DNA of 64,000 nt, from positions 992,001 through 1,056,000 of the forward strand of contig JBCAMK010000016.1 in assembly GCA_038503065.1 (NCBI GenBank). The letters run 5' to 3'. Shown here piece after piece: positions 11,906 to 26,991 of the stretch (position 1 is the stretch's first letter; each line of letters opens with the position of its first letter). Below the pieces are notes generated by a model. The model was given only the letters and a program-made list of their open reading frames with translations. It did not search any database and was not told the origin of the DNA. The position numbers and the translations under genes are program-made. The DNA comes from Paragyromitra xinjiangensis (Eukaryota; Ascomycota; Pezizomycetes; Pezizales; Discinaceae).

Positions 11906-12397
11906 TCACACAATTGTATAAACATTGACAACAGTCCCAGTCGGAAACCGCGCATATCCGCCAACCCTCTCAACGCCATCAATAATTTCCTTACACGCCA
12001 ACATAAGCGTCCTCACAACTCTCAGCGGCGTCATAGCAGGAACGCCAACACCGTAGCCAGCGAAAAGACCAACAGCTGCATTTCCACTCTTGCCTGCAAC
12101 CATCCAGGTTTCTCCTTCTCGAGTATCATTCACGTCGCCGACGCGGATTACTTGAGATGGCTCAGTAAAACCATGAATTATAGTGAGTAGATCGTCTTTG
12201 GATGGAGATTCGGACGTAGTCTCGCAGGTTATCTTCGGGGGAGTAGATGACCAAAATTCAATCCCAACTTGTGACTTAATACTCCGGCGAATAGCGAAGC
12301 TGTTGGAGATGCCGCTGAGACCGGAGATAGGTAGGAAAATGGCGCGACCGCATACGGAGAGGGGGTAAAGGAGGATGGAAAGACTGCTGAACTTCAT
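11906..12397 (-). CDS. Small putative secreted protein, no recognised family
   Basis: Uninterrupted 163-aa ORF. The N-terminus (MKFSSLSILLYPLSVCGRA) has one basic residue, a hydrophobic core and a small-residue cleavage-like site, so it looks like a signal peptide. Only two cysteines remain in the predicted mature part. No catalytic motif or known domain was recognised. The middle is Thr/Ser/Glu-rich and the C-terminal 60 residues are Gly/Val-rich and probably folded. Length and secretion signal would suit an effector-like or cell-surface protein, but that is speculation. It stands alone between two gene-free stretches. Confidence 0.5.
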   Translation of the reverse strand: MKFSSLSILLYPLSVCGRAIFLPISGLSGISNSFAIRRSIKSQVGIEFWSSTPPKITCETTSESPSKDDLLTIIHGFTEPSQVIRVGDVNDTREGETWMVAGKSGNAAVGLFAGYGVGVPAMTPLRVVRTLMLACKEIIDGVERVGGYARFPTGTVVNVYTIV

Positions 12398-14663
12398 TTT
12401 TTTTGAGTTCGCTTTTCGTTAGATTGCTCTGTAGGAGCGATCTGATATTTTTTGCTTTAATATAGCCCGAAGGTTGTAAAGAATGTAATGGTAGTAAGGC
12501 TGCAAAAATATGAGGGATCTCTAAGAGGAAGGAATCCAGAACTTGAACTGGCGTAGTAAGATCTATGTATCCGATACTCTTCTAAAAGGGAATTTCAGTC
12601 TTATGCAGCGCTATTAAATACCCCCGAGATGCAGATAGGGGACGGATTTGCCCCAGCTAATCGAACAGGGGCCTAAACTTCCTAACTTTGGTGACCTAAA
12701 CACAATAGAATCTTGCCAGGTGAAACACCACAGCATGCCAAGAACCCAGCCAGAAGGGGCTCAAACAAATGCATTAAAGAAATCACGCCCTCGCAAGTCC
12801 CCCTCTGAAAGTTATGGCAAGGGGTCATATCGAGTGGTTTCATGCTTCAATTATCTAGGTTGTTTCAAATATACACATACCCACAGTACCATAGCTTTCA
12901 AACTACCCCTAACGAAATCAGCTAATATCCCCCAAAACGCCTGACAAAGAGCTGTACCTGAAACCAATTCGAGTGATATATCATGATAAACTCACTTATA
13001 GGTTTCAGAATCGGCCCTCAGGTAGCACTAGGATAAACAGCACCTAAGCGAATTTAACTTTTGAGACATGAAACCGACTATACGCTGGGGTGGGGAAGAC
13101 AAAGAAACCCGTGCAACTTAGTGCTTAGCAACGCATTCGCACCTAGCATCTTTAAGTTAGTGTTAGTAGCCCCATAATAATAACTACATGTAATTCAATG
13201 GATCAGTTATTAGTCCGGATAGAAATTTTATCACGCAATACGCATCAGAAGCTACAACAAGAAAAATAGCAAAACCCCCGTAAGCTAGGAACTTATTGTT
13301 AAAGCAGATTGAAAGCCAAAATGAACCGACCATTAGGAAACACAACGCTCGAGCTTACTACCAGGATTATGACATATGATGAGGTTTGATTATGGGGAAA
13401 GGCTATTTTCATAGAAGAAGGCAAGGAAGAAAGATGGAGAGAATGAGGAAGATAAGACAGACCCATACTCGTCCGGAAATGCCAGAGCAATCATCTGCAT
13501 GACAAATGGAAATCGGGGGGCGTGAACGGTATGGTAAATCAAGGGGAAAGAAACCGGAGAGGAACCGGAGAGACTGCTTTTAATAAACAAATAAGCCTAA
13601 CGAAAGATAGCAGACAGGTCAACCGCTAAGGGGTAATCAATGGGCAAATCACGGTAATAACGACAACGATGGATACTAAAGGGAGAAGAGAGTGCTAGAT
13701 GAGCAACACGAATGACAGAATCTCGTGAAACTTAAGTAGACAGAAAGACCGTCACTTTCATCAGTCTAGGAAGGATGGCCGGGCGGTCTACATCTCGTTA
13801 TGTTCGCCTCTTCGGTCAGCCATGTGGCACTAGCTCCCCCCGCTTGACGGGTAATTATGCTTTTGCTACAGCTAAAGGTCGTTCGTTCGATTCACTGTGT
13901 CTTTTGTCTTTTTGCCATTCAGGCATGGCTGGTGGTAGATCTGGTGATGGCATACTGAACAAATTCTATTACGAGTGATAATCTATGACCAACACCATTC
14001 TATACAAAACTGAAAAAGTTACGCTAGCTTGAATCTCTACAGGAACCCCGTAAGCGATTTCCCCGACTATATCAAGCCTGATATGATATAACTGTAAGTG
14101 ACTCCAAGAAATTAGCACTAAAAGATGAACCTATGCGGTGATAGCTCCCCAACGCCCATCAATTAGTGGAGTTGTGCTTTGATCATCGGTAGCGCTATGC
14201 GTACTTTAGTGCATATCAACGGCCACTAGTGGAAATTTTATGACTACTTAAGGACACGCGGATTGATCCAATTACGCATGTGAGGGCGGCCAAACCAGTA
14301 GAACGTGTGTAAACCCCACCAAGACCCCGACCCCGCTAGCAAGAGATGCCGCTCAAGTCGAGCGATCTTTGATCGTAAAGTGAGAGGGAGATGTGGGTCA
14401 TCACACATCTCATCAGACACGAAACGATACGTTTCCAGCGCCCCTGCCCGGATCACGAATTATCACCCGTCTAGTGCAAAATTTACCACTCTCCACTGCA
14501 GCACAACTTATTGAGATCCGTAACGGTATTAATTATTATTCCCTTCCCACCCCCAGATGTATCCACACGTTTAAAATACACCCTAGAATCTATCAAACTA
14601 AAAAAAACTAAAAACCCCAACATCACATCATAACTATACAACCCCAGCCAACCCAAAAACCAT
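12398..14663. other. Gene-poor intergenic stretch
   Basis: About 2.3 kb with only short ORFs (under 100 codons) of unremarkable composition. No inverted repeat, tRNA or domain-like translation was found. The part just after 12397 is the presumed promoter of the small secreted-protein gene. Confidence 0.4.
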
Positions 14664-16334
<1,671 letters not shown>

Positions 16335-17525
16335 GACGTGTCCGGCAAAACGAATGGAATGTTCTAAAAGGACGTGAATGAACCGTGAAGAGTGATAACG
16401 AAGGGGGGGATAGAAAACAAGGAGAGAAGAAGGATTAAGTAGAGACGCGACTAAAGAAAAAAAAGGGGAGTTCCCCTGCAGTAATTGATTCGCGAGATTA
16501 CTTCCCTTTTTTTCCATCCACTTTCTTGGCTGGTTATCCAAAAGGGGTTCCACTCCCCTGTGAGAGGTGGCGTGTTGCGTCTTCCCTCTTTCGTATTCGT
16601 TCTCGGAGCGAGCACGCGGACTAGCTTGAATGGGAAGAGCCGCCAGAAGAGCCTCTGCTCTACACTTACGATGAATCGTCTGCTATCGTTCGATACCAGG
16701 GTCTGTCTTTCGTATAGAATACGAAGTATAGTACGTGAAAACACATGAACACGCGGTAATGCATGACTCTACATGTAGATATCGGTACCGAACTTACCTT
16801 TCGAGCATCGAACGACTCTCTGTAATAATGTTCATAATCAGAATATTACATCACTAACCTAGATATCAACGGTCCTGGTGTCATGAGAGCGTCCAGAGCG
16901 GGACCCTACCCGTCTCGACATACTACATCACTCGAGAGCCTTACCCTAGCCATCCCACTAGCTTACTCAAACTACATACATGTATGTAACGAACACTCAT
17001 ATTCAACATGTCCAAACTTATTCTCATTCACATCACAGTATAGTTACAGTACAACAATGCCGCATCACCATCACCATTCCTCCTCTTCCCTACATGAGCC
17101 CTACGTAGAAGAAAAAACGGGGAAAGAAAAGAAAAGAAAAAAGAACCTGGAAACAGAAAGAGTAAATATGCTCGCCACCATCCTGTATCAAAAAGACCCT
17201 CAAAAATGATTTTATCAAGAAAAGAAGAAAAGAACCCACATTCGATTAAAAACAGAAATGTGGTCACAACAGAAAACGATGTAAACTGAACAAAAACCCT
17301 AAAAAAAGTACCTAAAATGAGATCAAGCAGGAAGGAAAGAAAAAAAACCGGACAAAATCGCCCAAACCTCCCTGACCTGATCGCCGCCCCTATAGAATAG
17401 AAACAAAGAAAAAGAGAACACCCTCCACAAAAATGTCATCCAAAAATCCACACCAATGAAGATAATAATAGGTAAACCAAAGAAACATCCACTGCATACG
17501 ACCTAACCTCAACATTCCATCTATT
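16335..17525. other. CYP51 upstream region and CHK2 3' flank
   Basis: No gene is supported here. The CYP51 promoter lies in the part next to 16334. A sterol-response element was not recognised by eye. The short ORFs have no recognisable content; one contains a CATCAC-derived His run near 17057. Confidence 0.4.
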
Positions 17526-19779
17526 TTAAACCGCCACTGGAATCTCGTTCTCTTGGTTTTCCACTCCCCCTTCATCAGCCTCATCGATCTGGCTCATACC
17601 TTCCCCCATATAACTGCTCCCATACAGCGTCTCATCCCCGCCCTTACCTCCCACAGCCATAAATGCCTTTGTCCCCGGCGCCATCCCTGGCGAGCTCAAC
17701 GGATTTCCCGTACGTCCTCTCTCAACTTCCTCCTTTGTTTCCTCCGGGATTGCCGGGATCATCGGCGCCTTCCCCTTCCCCGGTGTAACCGGAACCTTCT
17801 TTGCCGGCTTTAGCCCTGGCGCGTCGGCAAGGAGTGTCCGCTCCCTTTCCACCCTTCTCTTGTTGAATGCCAACGTCTCCATCGTCTCCGCCAGACTAGC
17901 GCAGGAGTCATTCGGGCTCCACACCTCGCCTGTGACCCACGGGTGCTTCAACGCCTTTTCGATTGTGATGCGTTTGGTGGGGTCGACGACGAGCATTTGC
18001 TCAATGAGGTCAAGTGCGGGATCACCAACGCTGTCCCAGTAAGGGGCCGGGAAGTCGAAACGTCCCTCTTTAATCTGATCGCTGAGAGTGTACGGGTTTT
18101 GCGGGGTGTTGAGTTCATCGGAGAATGGCGGGAAGCCACATAGGCAGATGTAGAGGACCACGCCAAGCGACCAGACGTCAACCGGGCGAGCATATTTGCG
18201 GTGTTTTGAGCTTTGAAGAATCTCAGGGGCAACATCTAAAAAACAAAACGAATTAGTGTTGCTAACGCCACAAATAGTAGGAGTAAACGTACAGCTTGGG
18301 GTTCCGCAAAGAGAGGTGGTGAACGAGTCTTCACCAATAATCTTCGCAAGTCCAAAATCCGCCAACTTGACTGTCAGATCCTTGTCCAACAAGAGAATAT
18401 TCTCGGGTTTAATATCTCTGTGTACGATATTACGCTCATGCTATAGCACCAGGGATTAGCCACAACCAATAAGCACCAAGTGGAGCACAAGGATAGCATA
18501 CCAGGTACTTCAGCCCGTTAAAGAGTTGCACAAAAATCTTCCTTGTTTCCTCCTCTGTCAGCTTACTCTTATTGATGATATAGTTAAACAGCTCTCCCTC
18601 CGCTGCCAGCTCCAGGACTAGATAAACCCCATCATCTTCGTCATATGTCCCCTGCAGACACAACACATTTGGATGCGACACGCTCATCAAAACCGCGATC
18701 TCCTGTTGCAGCCCGCTGGTCCTCGCTTTGTCATCACTTCGCCTCTTCCTGAAGATCTTAACCGCAAACTCCTGTCCGCTCTTCTTCTCCACTGCTAGGT
18801 GAACTGTTGCGAAATGTCCAGATCCAAGTTGCTGGCCAAGGTCATAAGTGTCGTGAAAGTCACTGCTCCGCATATGTGCTGGGTAACGGAAAATGTACTG
18901 CTTCCCGCCGGCGAACTCAACCTCGTCCCCTGTTTTGAGAATACGGCGGTTATTTCGGCCAACTATGACGCCGCCAACCCAAGTGCCATTGCTGGAAAGG
19001 TCCTCGAGAACCGCGATAGGCTGAGAACCAGAGATTTCCTGTTACAAGCGAGTGGGTAAGTTTCTGCAACTTTCCATCCGCACAGGGGGGTATATAAAAA
19101 GAACTATATTTCGGGCTACCTTAAAAATCACACAGTGCCGGTTTGATATAACCGGGTCGTCAATCAATAAATCGCACTCCGCATGTCTCCCCACAATAAA
19201 CCCACTCGGCGGCAACTGCTTCTTCTTATTCTTCGGCGCACTCCCTCGTTTCTTCTTTTTCTCCGGAGTCCCAGGAGGTGGTGCTTGTTTGTCGAGTCTT
19301 ATAACCTCGCTGTTCTTGCCTCCCAACGGCCACAGGTATCCCCACACGTCCTCGTTCTCATCTGTTGTATTCAGACCTTCCTCGGCCAATGGGGGGTAGT
19401 AGAACTGGGACGCAACCTGGGTGTTGTCTTGGGGAGGGGGAGAAGACGCCGGGGTACGCGTTACATCAACGGGGTCTTCTTTGCGCGGGGACACAGAAAG
19501 TGCCTTAGTTGTCTCCTCGTCATCTTCTAGTGAAGCTCCTTTGATACGTTGTGAGCGGCGGGGCTTTTTGGCGTTAGCGTCGGGAGATGTCGGGGAGGAG
19601 GGCTGTGATAGAGATGTTAATATTGGACGTTCTGTGCTACTACGAGAAAACATACGATGAAAGTGATGATGCTCTGATAGAAACGGTGTATTTGGGTGGG
19701 AGTGATGAGTAGGAGAGGGGGGGTAATTTACCATTCCACGCTTGAGAACGCTGCTCCTGTTATTGTTACGAGGAGTCAT
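17526..19779 (-). CDS. CHK2: FHA-domain checkpoint kinase, Chk2/Cds1/Rad53 family
   Basis: Minus-strand exons 19779-19120, 19038-18502, 18440-18293 and 18235-17526 give 684 aa with closed phases. The N-terminal tail (1-190) is Ser/Thr-rich with several SQ/TQ sites, as in an ATM/ATR-phosphorylated cluster, and a basic patch. The FHA domain (about 195-265) has GRHAECDLLI, SNRHC and EDLSSNGTWVGG. The kinase domain (about 286-548) has GSGHFATVHLA, the Lys in FAVKIF, HRDIKPEN, DFGLAKI and YVAPEIL, so it should be active. The C-terminal 135 residues are low-complexity. The order FHA then kinase with a single FHA matches Cds1/Chk2 rather than the two-FHA Rad53. It acts in the nucleus in DNA-damage and replication checkpoints. 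An ACGCGT motif lies upstream at 20006-20011. Confidence 0.92.
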
Positions 19780-22372
19780 AGTGAGCAGATGAGGCGTTTC
19801 CTATTTTCCAGTTCTAGGAAGGGAGAGGAGGAAGAGGGGGGTCTGCTGAGGTTGTGCAATGGTGAGAAGAAAACACGCGGAACTGAGCTTGGGATGAAAA
19901 GACGTCCGTGACTATCTGTGCGCAGAGAAGAGCGCGGGCCGGGTCGTCGTCGTGACGAGGGGCGAATCGCGCGTCAAGTACTCGAGCACGCGGTGCAACA
20001 GGCAGACGCGTAGTAGCGCAGGTAGCAAGCGAACTGCAGCACAACTATAATTTTTTAGAGAAATGAAATCAAAAACCAAAAACCAGAAACGAAGATTATC
20101 CGAGTGATCGCGTATGCAGAAACGGACGGAACGAGAAGAAAAATAAAGAGGGTGTCAAAGTTTAAGTTCAGACTCGATGGGAGTCAGGTTGTAAAGAGGC
20201 GAGAGGGGGCTGGCGGGCTTTGCCAATTTAGAGTTGCGGGTGTGGGTGGCAAAGCGTGGGTTGGCTGGCTCTGGGTCTCTGTGAATTCTCTGGCGGGGGA
20301 AGGTGGGAGAGGGTCAAAAAAAAAGGAGGGAGAAAAAAGGTCCTTTCCTCCTCCTCAACACGCTTGCCTGACGTTTCGAAGCCTTCGAGTCAACGGGAGA
20401 ATTGCGAAGCGGCCCAACTGGAAGGGGTCGGGTGCGGGTTACACCGCCGCAACGCCCACTTTTTATGAACTTCAGCTCTGCGAACTAGGACGTGAGGGGA
20501 ATGGATCGACGAGGAATCAGGGACTTAAGGGTAGCCCTACACCCACGGGTCCAAAGAGCCTCTTGTCCATTAGGAAGGAGAACGAACGACTACTGGCTAT
20601 AGTGCTCTGCTGATGTTGCCTATTTTCATGGTTCACTGGGCTGCATTGCGGGCACTTTCCCCATATTCAATGCTCGTATTTTGTTTCGTCGACGATATTG
20701 TTTTCCAGCCTTTTAACATGCCATGAAGTAACGACAACCATGTTATGATTCATCATTCACTGCGTGGCGTCCTTCACCGGGCCTTTACCTTTGGAAAGAA
20801 GAAAAAGAAAGGAATTCTATCCGATTTCTTGATAGCATGGCCGTTGCGACCACATGTTCTCTGGCGGATCTAAAGACCTGGTTGAAATGTCGTGGAACCA
20901 ACAAGCAACCAAGTGCCGAAGGACTTTATAGTAGCAAAGTCCATACCATGAAAAGGAAGGGAAGAAAAACAATCGGTTCTCTTTCTCTGACCAAGAATTT
21001 CCAATCCCAAAGCCCCAAACCTAACCGCTCGAGATCGTTCCCGTTCATCCTTCCGCTTCCCGAGTTTGCGAGATCCGAAGTCCGCTTTCGGAGAGAGACA
21101 TACATACATACATATGCAGACGAGCCTCAATATTAAATAGGGACGGCCGCCTAGCCAAGACTATGTACCCTTGAGTCATTCGTGGACCCAGCTCCTTTTT
21201 AGGGGCATCTGAAAGGGTAGGATTTGGTAAACACCTCGCCGGCAGAAACCCAACAGGTACAAATCCGATACAAAATCCGATATGTTTCGTTTGTGTTTTT
21301 TATTTTCCATGTGCTTTTCCCCCTTCCATTCGTTATCGTTTTATTGGTTTTAGGTTATCAGGATGGGCCATCACGAAACAGAAATAGGTCTCGCGTCACA
21401 GCCGGAGCAGTGGCGCATGGATCTGTCAGATGAACCCAAACTGTCAGCCGGTGGGCGGGCCCGCCTGCCACAGGGCTGGCTCGGTGGATCAGTCCCCGCT
21501 GCTTGTGAGACAAGAACGGGAATCCAGGGCCACGACTTTTAAGAAAATAAATCAAAGTTTATAGGGATACAGAGAGTTTGCTAGAAGACCAGAGAAGAGG
21601 GATTTTGCAATTACAGGAAGGGTAAACTGGCTATTGGACGCGTTTAAACCATATCAGACCAGTTGAAGATGCTGCTGCTGCTGCTAATGCAGTCAGATTC
21701 CGTAGTTTGCTGACCTGCGATACCGACTGAACGTATCAGCCACTCTCCCAGGGTAAGGGGATTTCTAAGGGGCACCGCACACTGCAGAGTAAAACGAGGA
21801 AAAACCTCCCCCACAGGTCAGACCCGCTCAGCTGCTTGCAGGTGTTTCTGTTCCTTCTGGATCCTTTCTACGGCTTCCTCTTTGTCTGTACCTAACATCC
21901 CCTCCTCTCCATCTCCTCCATCTCCACAATCATCATCATCTCTCTCCTTCTAGATATTCAGACGTTGGTCTTCATCCTGCTCCTCCATCTTCATTTGCTG
22001 CTATTCGGCTTGTATTTACCATTCGCTCTCTCAGCGCTTACTTGTGCCACTGCATCTCATAAAATTCCCTTTAGGGGGCTAGGAGGCTGAAAGTGCTATA
22101 TACCCAACTACGTCCATCAACCACAACTGCGCCCACTTCCACTACCGCTACAACGCCTTACCTCGACATCATCGACATTCGATACCTGATTCTACTCTCA
22201 CGAAAGTTAAAACGACTGACGATCGACAAGTGCAAGCGTTTTGCACGAAACTTTATCACTGAGACCCATTCGCGCGGATTTACATTTTTCCTTTGATCCC
22301 CCCCTATTTCCATTCTACTAGTTGTAGTTTTTTCTTCTCTCTCGTTTTTTTTTCCTTCTCCCCATATTCAAG
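19780..22372. other. Divergent upstream region between CHK2 and the RhoGAP gene
   Basis: Holds the promoters of CHK2 (-) and the RhoGAP gene (+). ACGCGT (MCB-type) lies at 20006-20011, with other CGCG motifs around 19870-20000. The CT-rich, A-poor stretch from about 21880 to 22370 looks like a long fungal promoter and 5' UTR. Open frames here (for example 20104-20613) lack an ATG or coding character. Confidence 0.45.
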
Positions 22373-25300
22373 ATGCCTGGTTTTGCGGATTCATTCTGGT
22401 CGGGCGACTACGCCGGAGGTGTGTTGAAGAAATTCCCGCAATCTTCCCCCCCCCTCCGCCCCACTCATCGGAGCTCATCGCGCTGATCTTGTCGAATTAC
22501 GTTTGCAGGTCTTGGGGTCCTATTTGGGAAGCTCCAGCAGGGTGTAATAGAGAATCAGCAGATCGTGCAGGTCGCAAAGCTGCGGGCCGACACCGAAGAG
22601 CTGTACGGACAGAAGCTGGGGACCATTTCAGCAGGGTCTGAAAGGGCCGGAGGGTTTGGACGGGATGATGGTGCAAGTGTGAGGAAGGTGAGTTGTGTGC
22701 CGATAAGGCTGCCCTGCGCCTAGATTTGCGTGGATGGAGGGCTGATGGTGATGGGTTGCGATGGTAGGCGTTTGATGGGTTGCGGAAGGAGATGGATGAT
22801 GTGAGTATTCTCATTCCCGATATGGTTGCTTTATCAGGATCTCGGGAATGGTAGTGTTGATTTCTGTGTTCTGTAGGCTGGCCAGAACCACCGCAAAGTC
22901 GCAGATAATATCCGGCAACTTGTCATTGAACCATTCTCACGCTGGTGTGTCTCACATGAAGAGCGGATTATGTCTTCCCATGACGACCTCCAGGCGCGGA
23001 TCAAAGCCCATGACAAGCAAGCCGAGGCCGTCAAGAAATTACGTTCTCACTACTTTAACAAATGCCGTCTTGTTGAGGATCTTGAGGAGGAAACCAAATT
23101 CATCCAGGTCCCACCAGAAACCCCCGGATCGGCCACCTCAGGCACTCCGCAGATCAAGCTGCCGGATAACGAAGGTGATGACGAAGAGGAGCCGCTGGAA
23201 ATTGGTGACCTGTTTTATCAGCCTGCGGAGGTCAAGAAGATACTTAAGCACATGCTGGAGACCATCCCGCTTACGGAGGTAAAAGTCCCTATCTTGGGAA
23301 CGTACCAGAACGTGAGCACTGGCGAGAACATCGTCAAATTCCTCCAGGAGAACCTCAATGCGACATCTGTCTCTCACGCCGAGCGTATTGGCCAGGACTT
23401 TGTCTCCCATGGCTTTCTGCGCCTTGTTGGAAATGTTGGGAATACGTTCAGCAACAGCACCAAGTTGCACTACCAGTGGAGGCCCAAAGCGATCCAGACC
23501 GCTGGAGTCCAGCCAAAGGGACTCGTACGGACTGATACCTGGAATGGGGAAATGACACCAAGCAGCCCGGTTACGACTAATGCGATTGGGGATTATTTGG
23601 GCGGGTTCCTAACAAACCAGCATCCGAATGAGACAAGCTCGGAGAAGCTAAGGAGGGAGGCGAATGAAGCCGATGAGCGATATAAGGCGGGGGTTAAGAA
23701 GCTAGATCTTATGAGATGCTCACTGGAAGAGATCATGATGGAGCATTTGAAGTTCATGGAGAGGTGCGAGTTGGATAGGCTGAAGGCTATCAAAGCAGGT
23801 ATGGTTATACTAGTGTAATTGGAGTAACTGTGAGAGCTAATTTGCGAGATAGTTATCCTTGATTTCTCGGGAGCCATTTCGAACGTTATCCCAGCTATCC
23901 AGTCTTCAGTGGATAATATGCTCCTCTACCAGGAGACTGTTCAACCGCTTGGAGACTTGCGGTATATGCTCGAGTCTTATAGGACTGGGTCCTTCATCCC
24001 TAAGGTTGTGACTTATGAGAGTTACTACAACTCTGTCGATGAGCAGACTTTTGGTGTTGATCTTGAGGCGAGGGCAAGGGCTGATAGGAAGCGCGTACCA
24101 ATGATTGTAACTGGCATTCTTACGTACTTGGATCATCGTAAGTCACCTGAAAGATAGCGTACTGGATGGTAGAGCGAAGTATGCAGGTTGGTGAAAGCGT
24201 TGGTGATTGGCGTCCCACAAAGCCGACTTCTGCACGGTCATGCTGGTGTGCTGATCACTAAGTCTTTCGCTGATCCATATTTTTTTCTTTTTTTGCCGTC
24301 GAAACGTTGTAGCATGAGATGTCACTCGCTTACCTCTTTTTGCAGATTACCCCGACCTTGAAGGTGATGAAGCGCGACGAGGGATCTGGCTTGTTGACGT
24401 ACCACTTGCGGCTACTCATCATTTGCGGAATGCTGTCAACAACGGGAAAGCGGTTCCGAAAGATATTCTTGCGAACTATGAGATTCCTATCGTTGCCAGC
24501 GTCTTGAAACTGTACCTCCTCGAACTGCCAGACTCTCTTGTGTCTTCTCAGAAATACGAAATCATCAAGACAGTCTATACCACCCATGGCTCTGACGGTG
24601 ACGAGAAGGCACGTTTGGCTGTGGTTCAGAATACACTTGGCAGTCTCCCATTGACGAACATTGCAACTCTTGACGCGATCACCACTCATTTTACCCGCCT
24701 GATTGAGCTCACCTCTGCCGATGAAGCTTTCATTGCTGGCCTCGCCCATAGTCTCGCTTACTGCATCCTACGCCCCCGCGTTGAGTCTTCGCTCACTCAG
24801 CACGAGCGTCACTCATACCGTCTTGTCCGCGACCTCTTCGCACACAAGGAGCAGGTCTTCGGCGAGCTCAAGCGAGCGCACACCTTGAACTCCGGCCGTG
24901 CTCGAGCTATCTCAACTGACGAGTCCCAGCGCCGCGCACACGTTGAGGCTCGCAACCGCGCCGTTATCGGCGCTGCCCGCAGCCGCCCCTCCAGTCCAGC
25001 GCCGACGGGTCGGCATCGGCGCGACGTCTCCACTGACGGTGGGAATCGCTTTCCAATTCAAACCTCGCCCACAAGCGGCTCCCCGCGAAATAGTCGGTAC
25101 AGGCCTGCGTCCCTTGAAGTGCCTGGAGGTGCTTCAAGCGTCGGGGAAAACTACGAGGTCGATGCGGGGATGAAGATGACGCAAGAACCAGACGGCATAG
25201 TGGAAGAGCGGGTTGATAGTCCAGTGAGCGCAACGAGCTCGTATAGTGGTGGACTAGAGAAGAGCAATAGTTTGAGCAGGAGTGCCCATGCTACCGGGAG

Positions 25301-25463
25301 CGGGCAGGGTTCGAGCAGGTTTCCAAGGAGACCAGGAAATTTGGCTAAGGCTGCCGCGAAGAGGGATAGTTTGAGCGCACCGGGGAATATGAGTGATGGG
25401 AGTGGCGCAGATGATGAGAGGAGCGTGGGCGTGAGTTTGACGGATCGTCCAATGGATGATTAG
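22373..25463 (+). CDS. RGD2: F-BAR / DEP / RhoGAP protein (Rgd2-like)
   Basis: Exons 22373-22418, 22509-22687, 22768-22800, 22877-23798, 23853-24137 and 24346-25463; 860 aa, all phases close. An FCH/F-BAR region begins at residue 1 (MPGFADSFWSGDYAGGLGVL) and resumes after an inserted DEP domain (about 195-290), ending near 470. A RhoGAP domain spans about 488-690. The C-terminal 170 residues are Ser/Arg-rich and disordered. The FCH-DEP-RhoGAP order is that of yeast Rgd2, a membrane-associated regulator of Cdc42/Rho5. The arginine-finger position reads GIWLVDVP, where active GAPs have GI(Y/F)RVSG, so the catalytic Arg seems absent. Exon 3 is only 33 nt. The last intron (24138-24345, 208 nt) is the longest in this gene. 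Confidence 0.9.
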
Positions 25464-26991
25464 GTAATTTGATGTTTGTGAAGGCGAGATTAATTAGTTC
25501 GGATGGTTGATCAGTTCAATTCGTTGGTTATAGGCTTTTTTTCTCCGTTTTATTCTTTCGTCTTTTCTTCATGTCTATCGGATTCAGGGGTTTATGGCTG
25601 AAAGAGAAAAATACGGGTTGTTGAGCATGCGTGGGGTTCGGTTCGGTTCTCTGCTTCTGTTTTTCTTCTTTTTAACTATACCAATAGGCGTGATGTCTAG
25701 CCTTTCTTTTTCTTTCTATTCCTTTCTATCTTTGTCTCTTTCTTTCCCTCCCCAAATTTCACATGTCTTCCCCTCATCCCCTCACCCCCCCTTATACGCA
25801 CGTTGACGCTGTGTTTTTCCTCTGTATCAAGATTTCTTCCTGTTTGCCTCCGTTTTCTTCGGAGATAAGAGAGTTGAGGGCATATGAGCGATGTGAGGCA
25901 ATGCTATTATGATAAATACTTTAAATCTTTCTTGCGAGTAAGTTTCGTTGGGAGTGAGCGGATGGCAGTTTGAGTGTCGTAGGGGTGTTCATGGGATGTC
26001 ACTCGTGTCTTGGCACCTTACCTGGATTATTTATGATCTTCTGTGGCTGGTATGTCGTAGGGAGGCTTCGGTGTCGAAATTTTATTTCCTGCTTCTAAGA
26101 TGGTGCTAGCTGTTTCGCGGTGATATTAGATGGTGTTTAGGCCTGGTTGGCTGGGATCTCGGGTGGTTTGTGGTTTGTGATATTCTTTGAGACTGGGGCA
26201 CTGGTCACATTCTATAGGTTTGTATAGGCTGTTTTTTGCTAGTGGGGATTTTTACGACTTGGGAAGGGAGTTTTGGATGATGCTTTAGTTAATGTCTTGT
26301 ACGCATGTTGGGCTTTCGAGTGTAGTTAGACTAATTGTGTAGAGGTATGAACAGCTACATGTAGTCTTTGTGGCATGCTTATCTCGCCATGATGCCTCTA
26401 TCCCCTTGGAATACCTCTATAGGCACTACAGTGAGTTGTTTAATCTATTTGCTATCGACAAGAACTTATCTCATCAGCCATATGCAAGGAAATTAAGCAC
26501 GGGCGACTCTACCATTCGCTGTCAACTTTCTATTGCAAGTCGTTAGATAGATATCTCTCTTAGAGACGTGCATATCGCTAGACTCGTTCCTATCCCTGCT
26601 GCACACGGTAGGATACTTTACAGTCTCTGACGTCGATACACCACACAAGACAACGAAATAGAAAGTCAAAACAAGCTGCAGTGCAGGGTAGTGTACCCCA
26701 CTTGTCTCGCATTTTGAAAATTACCATCATGGATAGTGGGTCTTTCTATTATTGTTTCTACTCGAATGCCAAACTTGACACCCTCAATACTATATTCAGA
26801 CTATCAAGATGCTCGTGACATCACTACATAGGTCCCCCTAAAAGTCAACTTTGACATTCAAGTTCAACCCCCCAAGTCTCAAGCACCGTGGATAAAATGG
26901 CGCTCCATTCCTAGGTCTCTACGCCGAATATCTCTCAACAATACACCGACACCCAATACGTGGGACTTCTACTACCTCACTCGACTCAGCC
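25464..26991. other. Intergenic region
   Basis: 3' flank of the RhoGAP gene and upstream of a basic hypothetical ORF. T/C-rich just after the stop. No feature is supported. Confidence 0.4.

Noticed and set aside
16335..16553. Upstream in-frame ATG of CYP51 (MEPLLDNQ...)
   Set aside because: It would add 73 residues rich in Leu/Ser/His ahead of a canonical MGLLAV... start; CYP51 proteins do not carry such an extension.
20104..20613. 169-codon plus-strand open frame between CHK2 and the RhoGAP gene
   Set aside because: It opens at GTG rather than ATG, has no recognisable domain and lies in the divergent promoter region.
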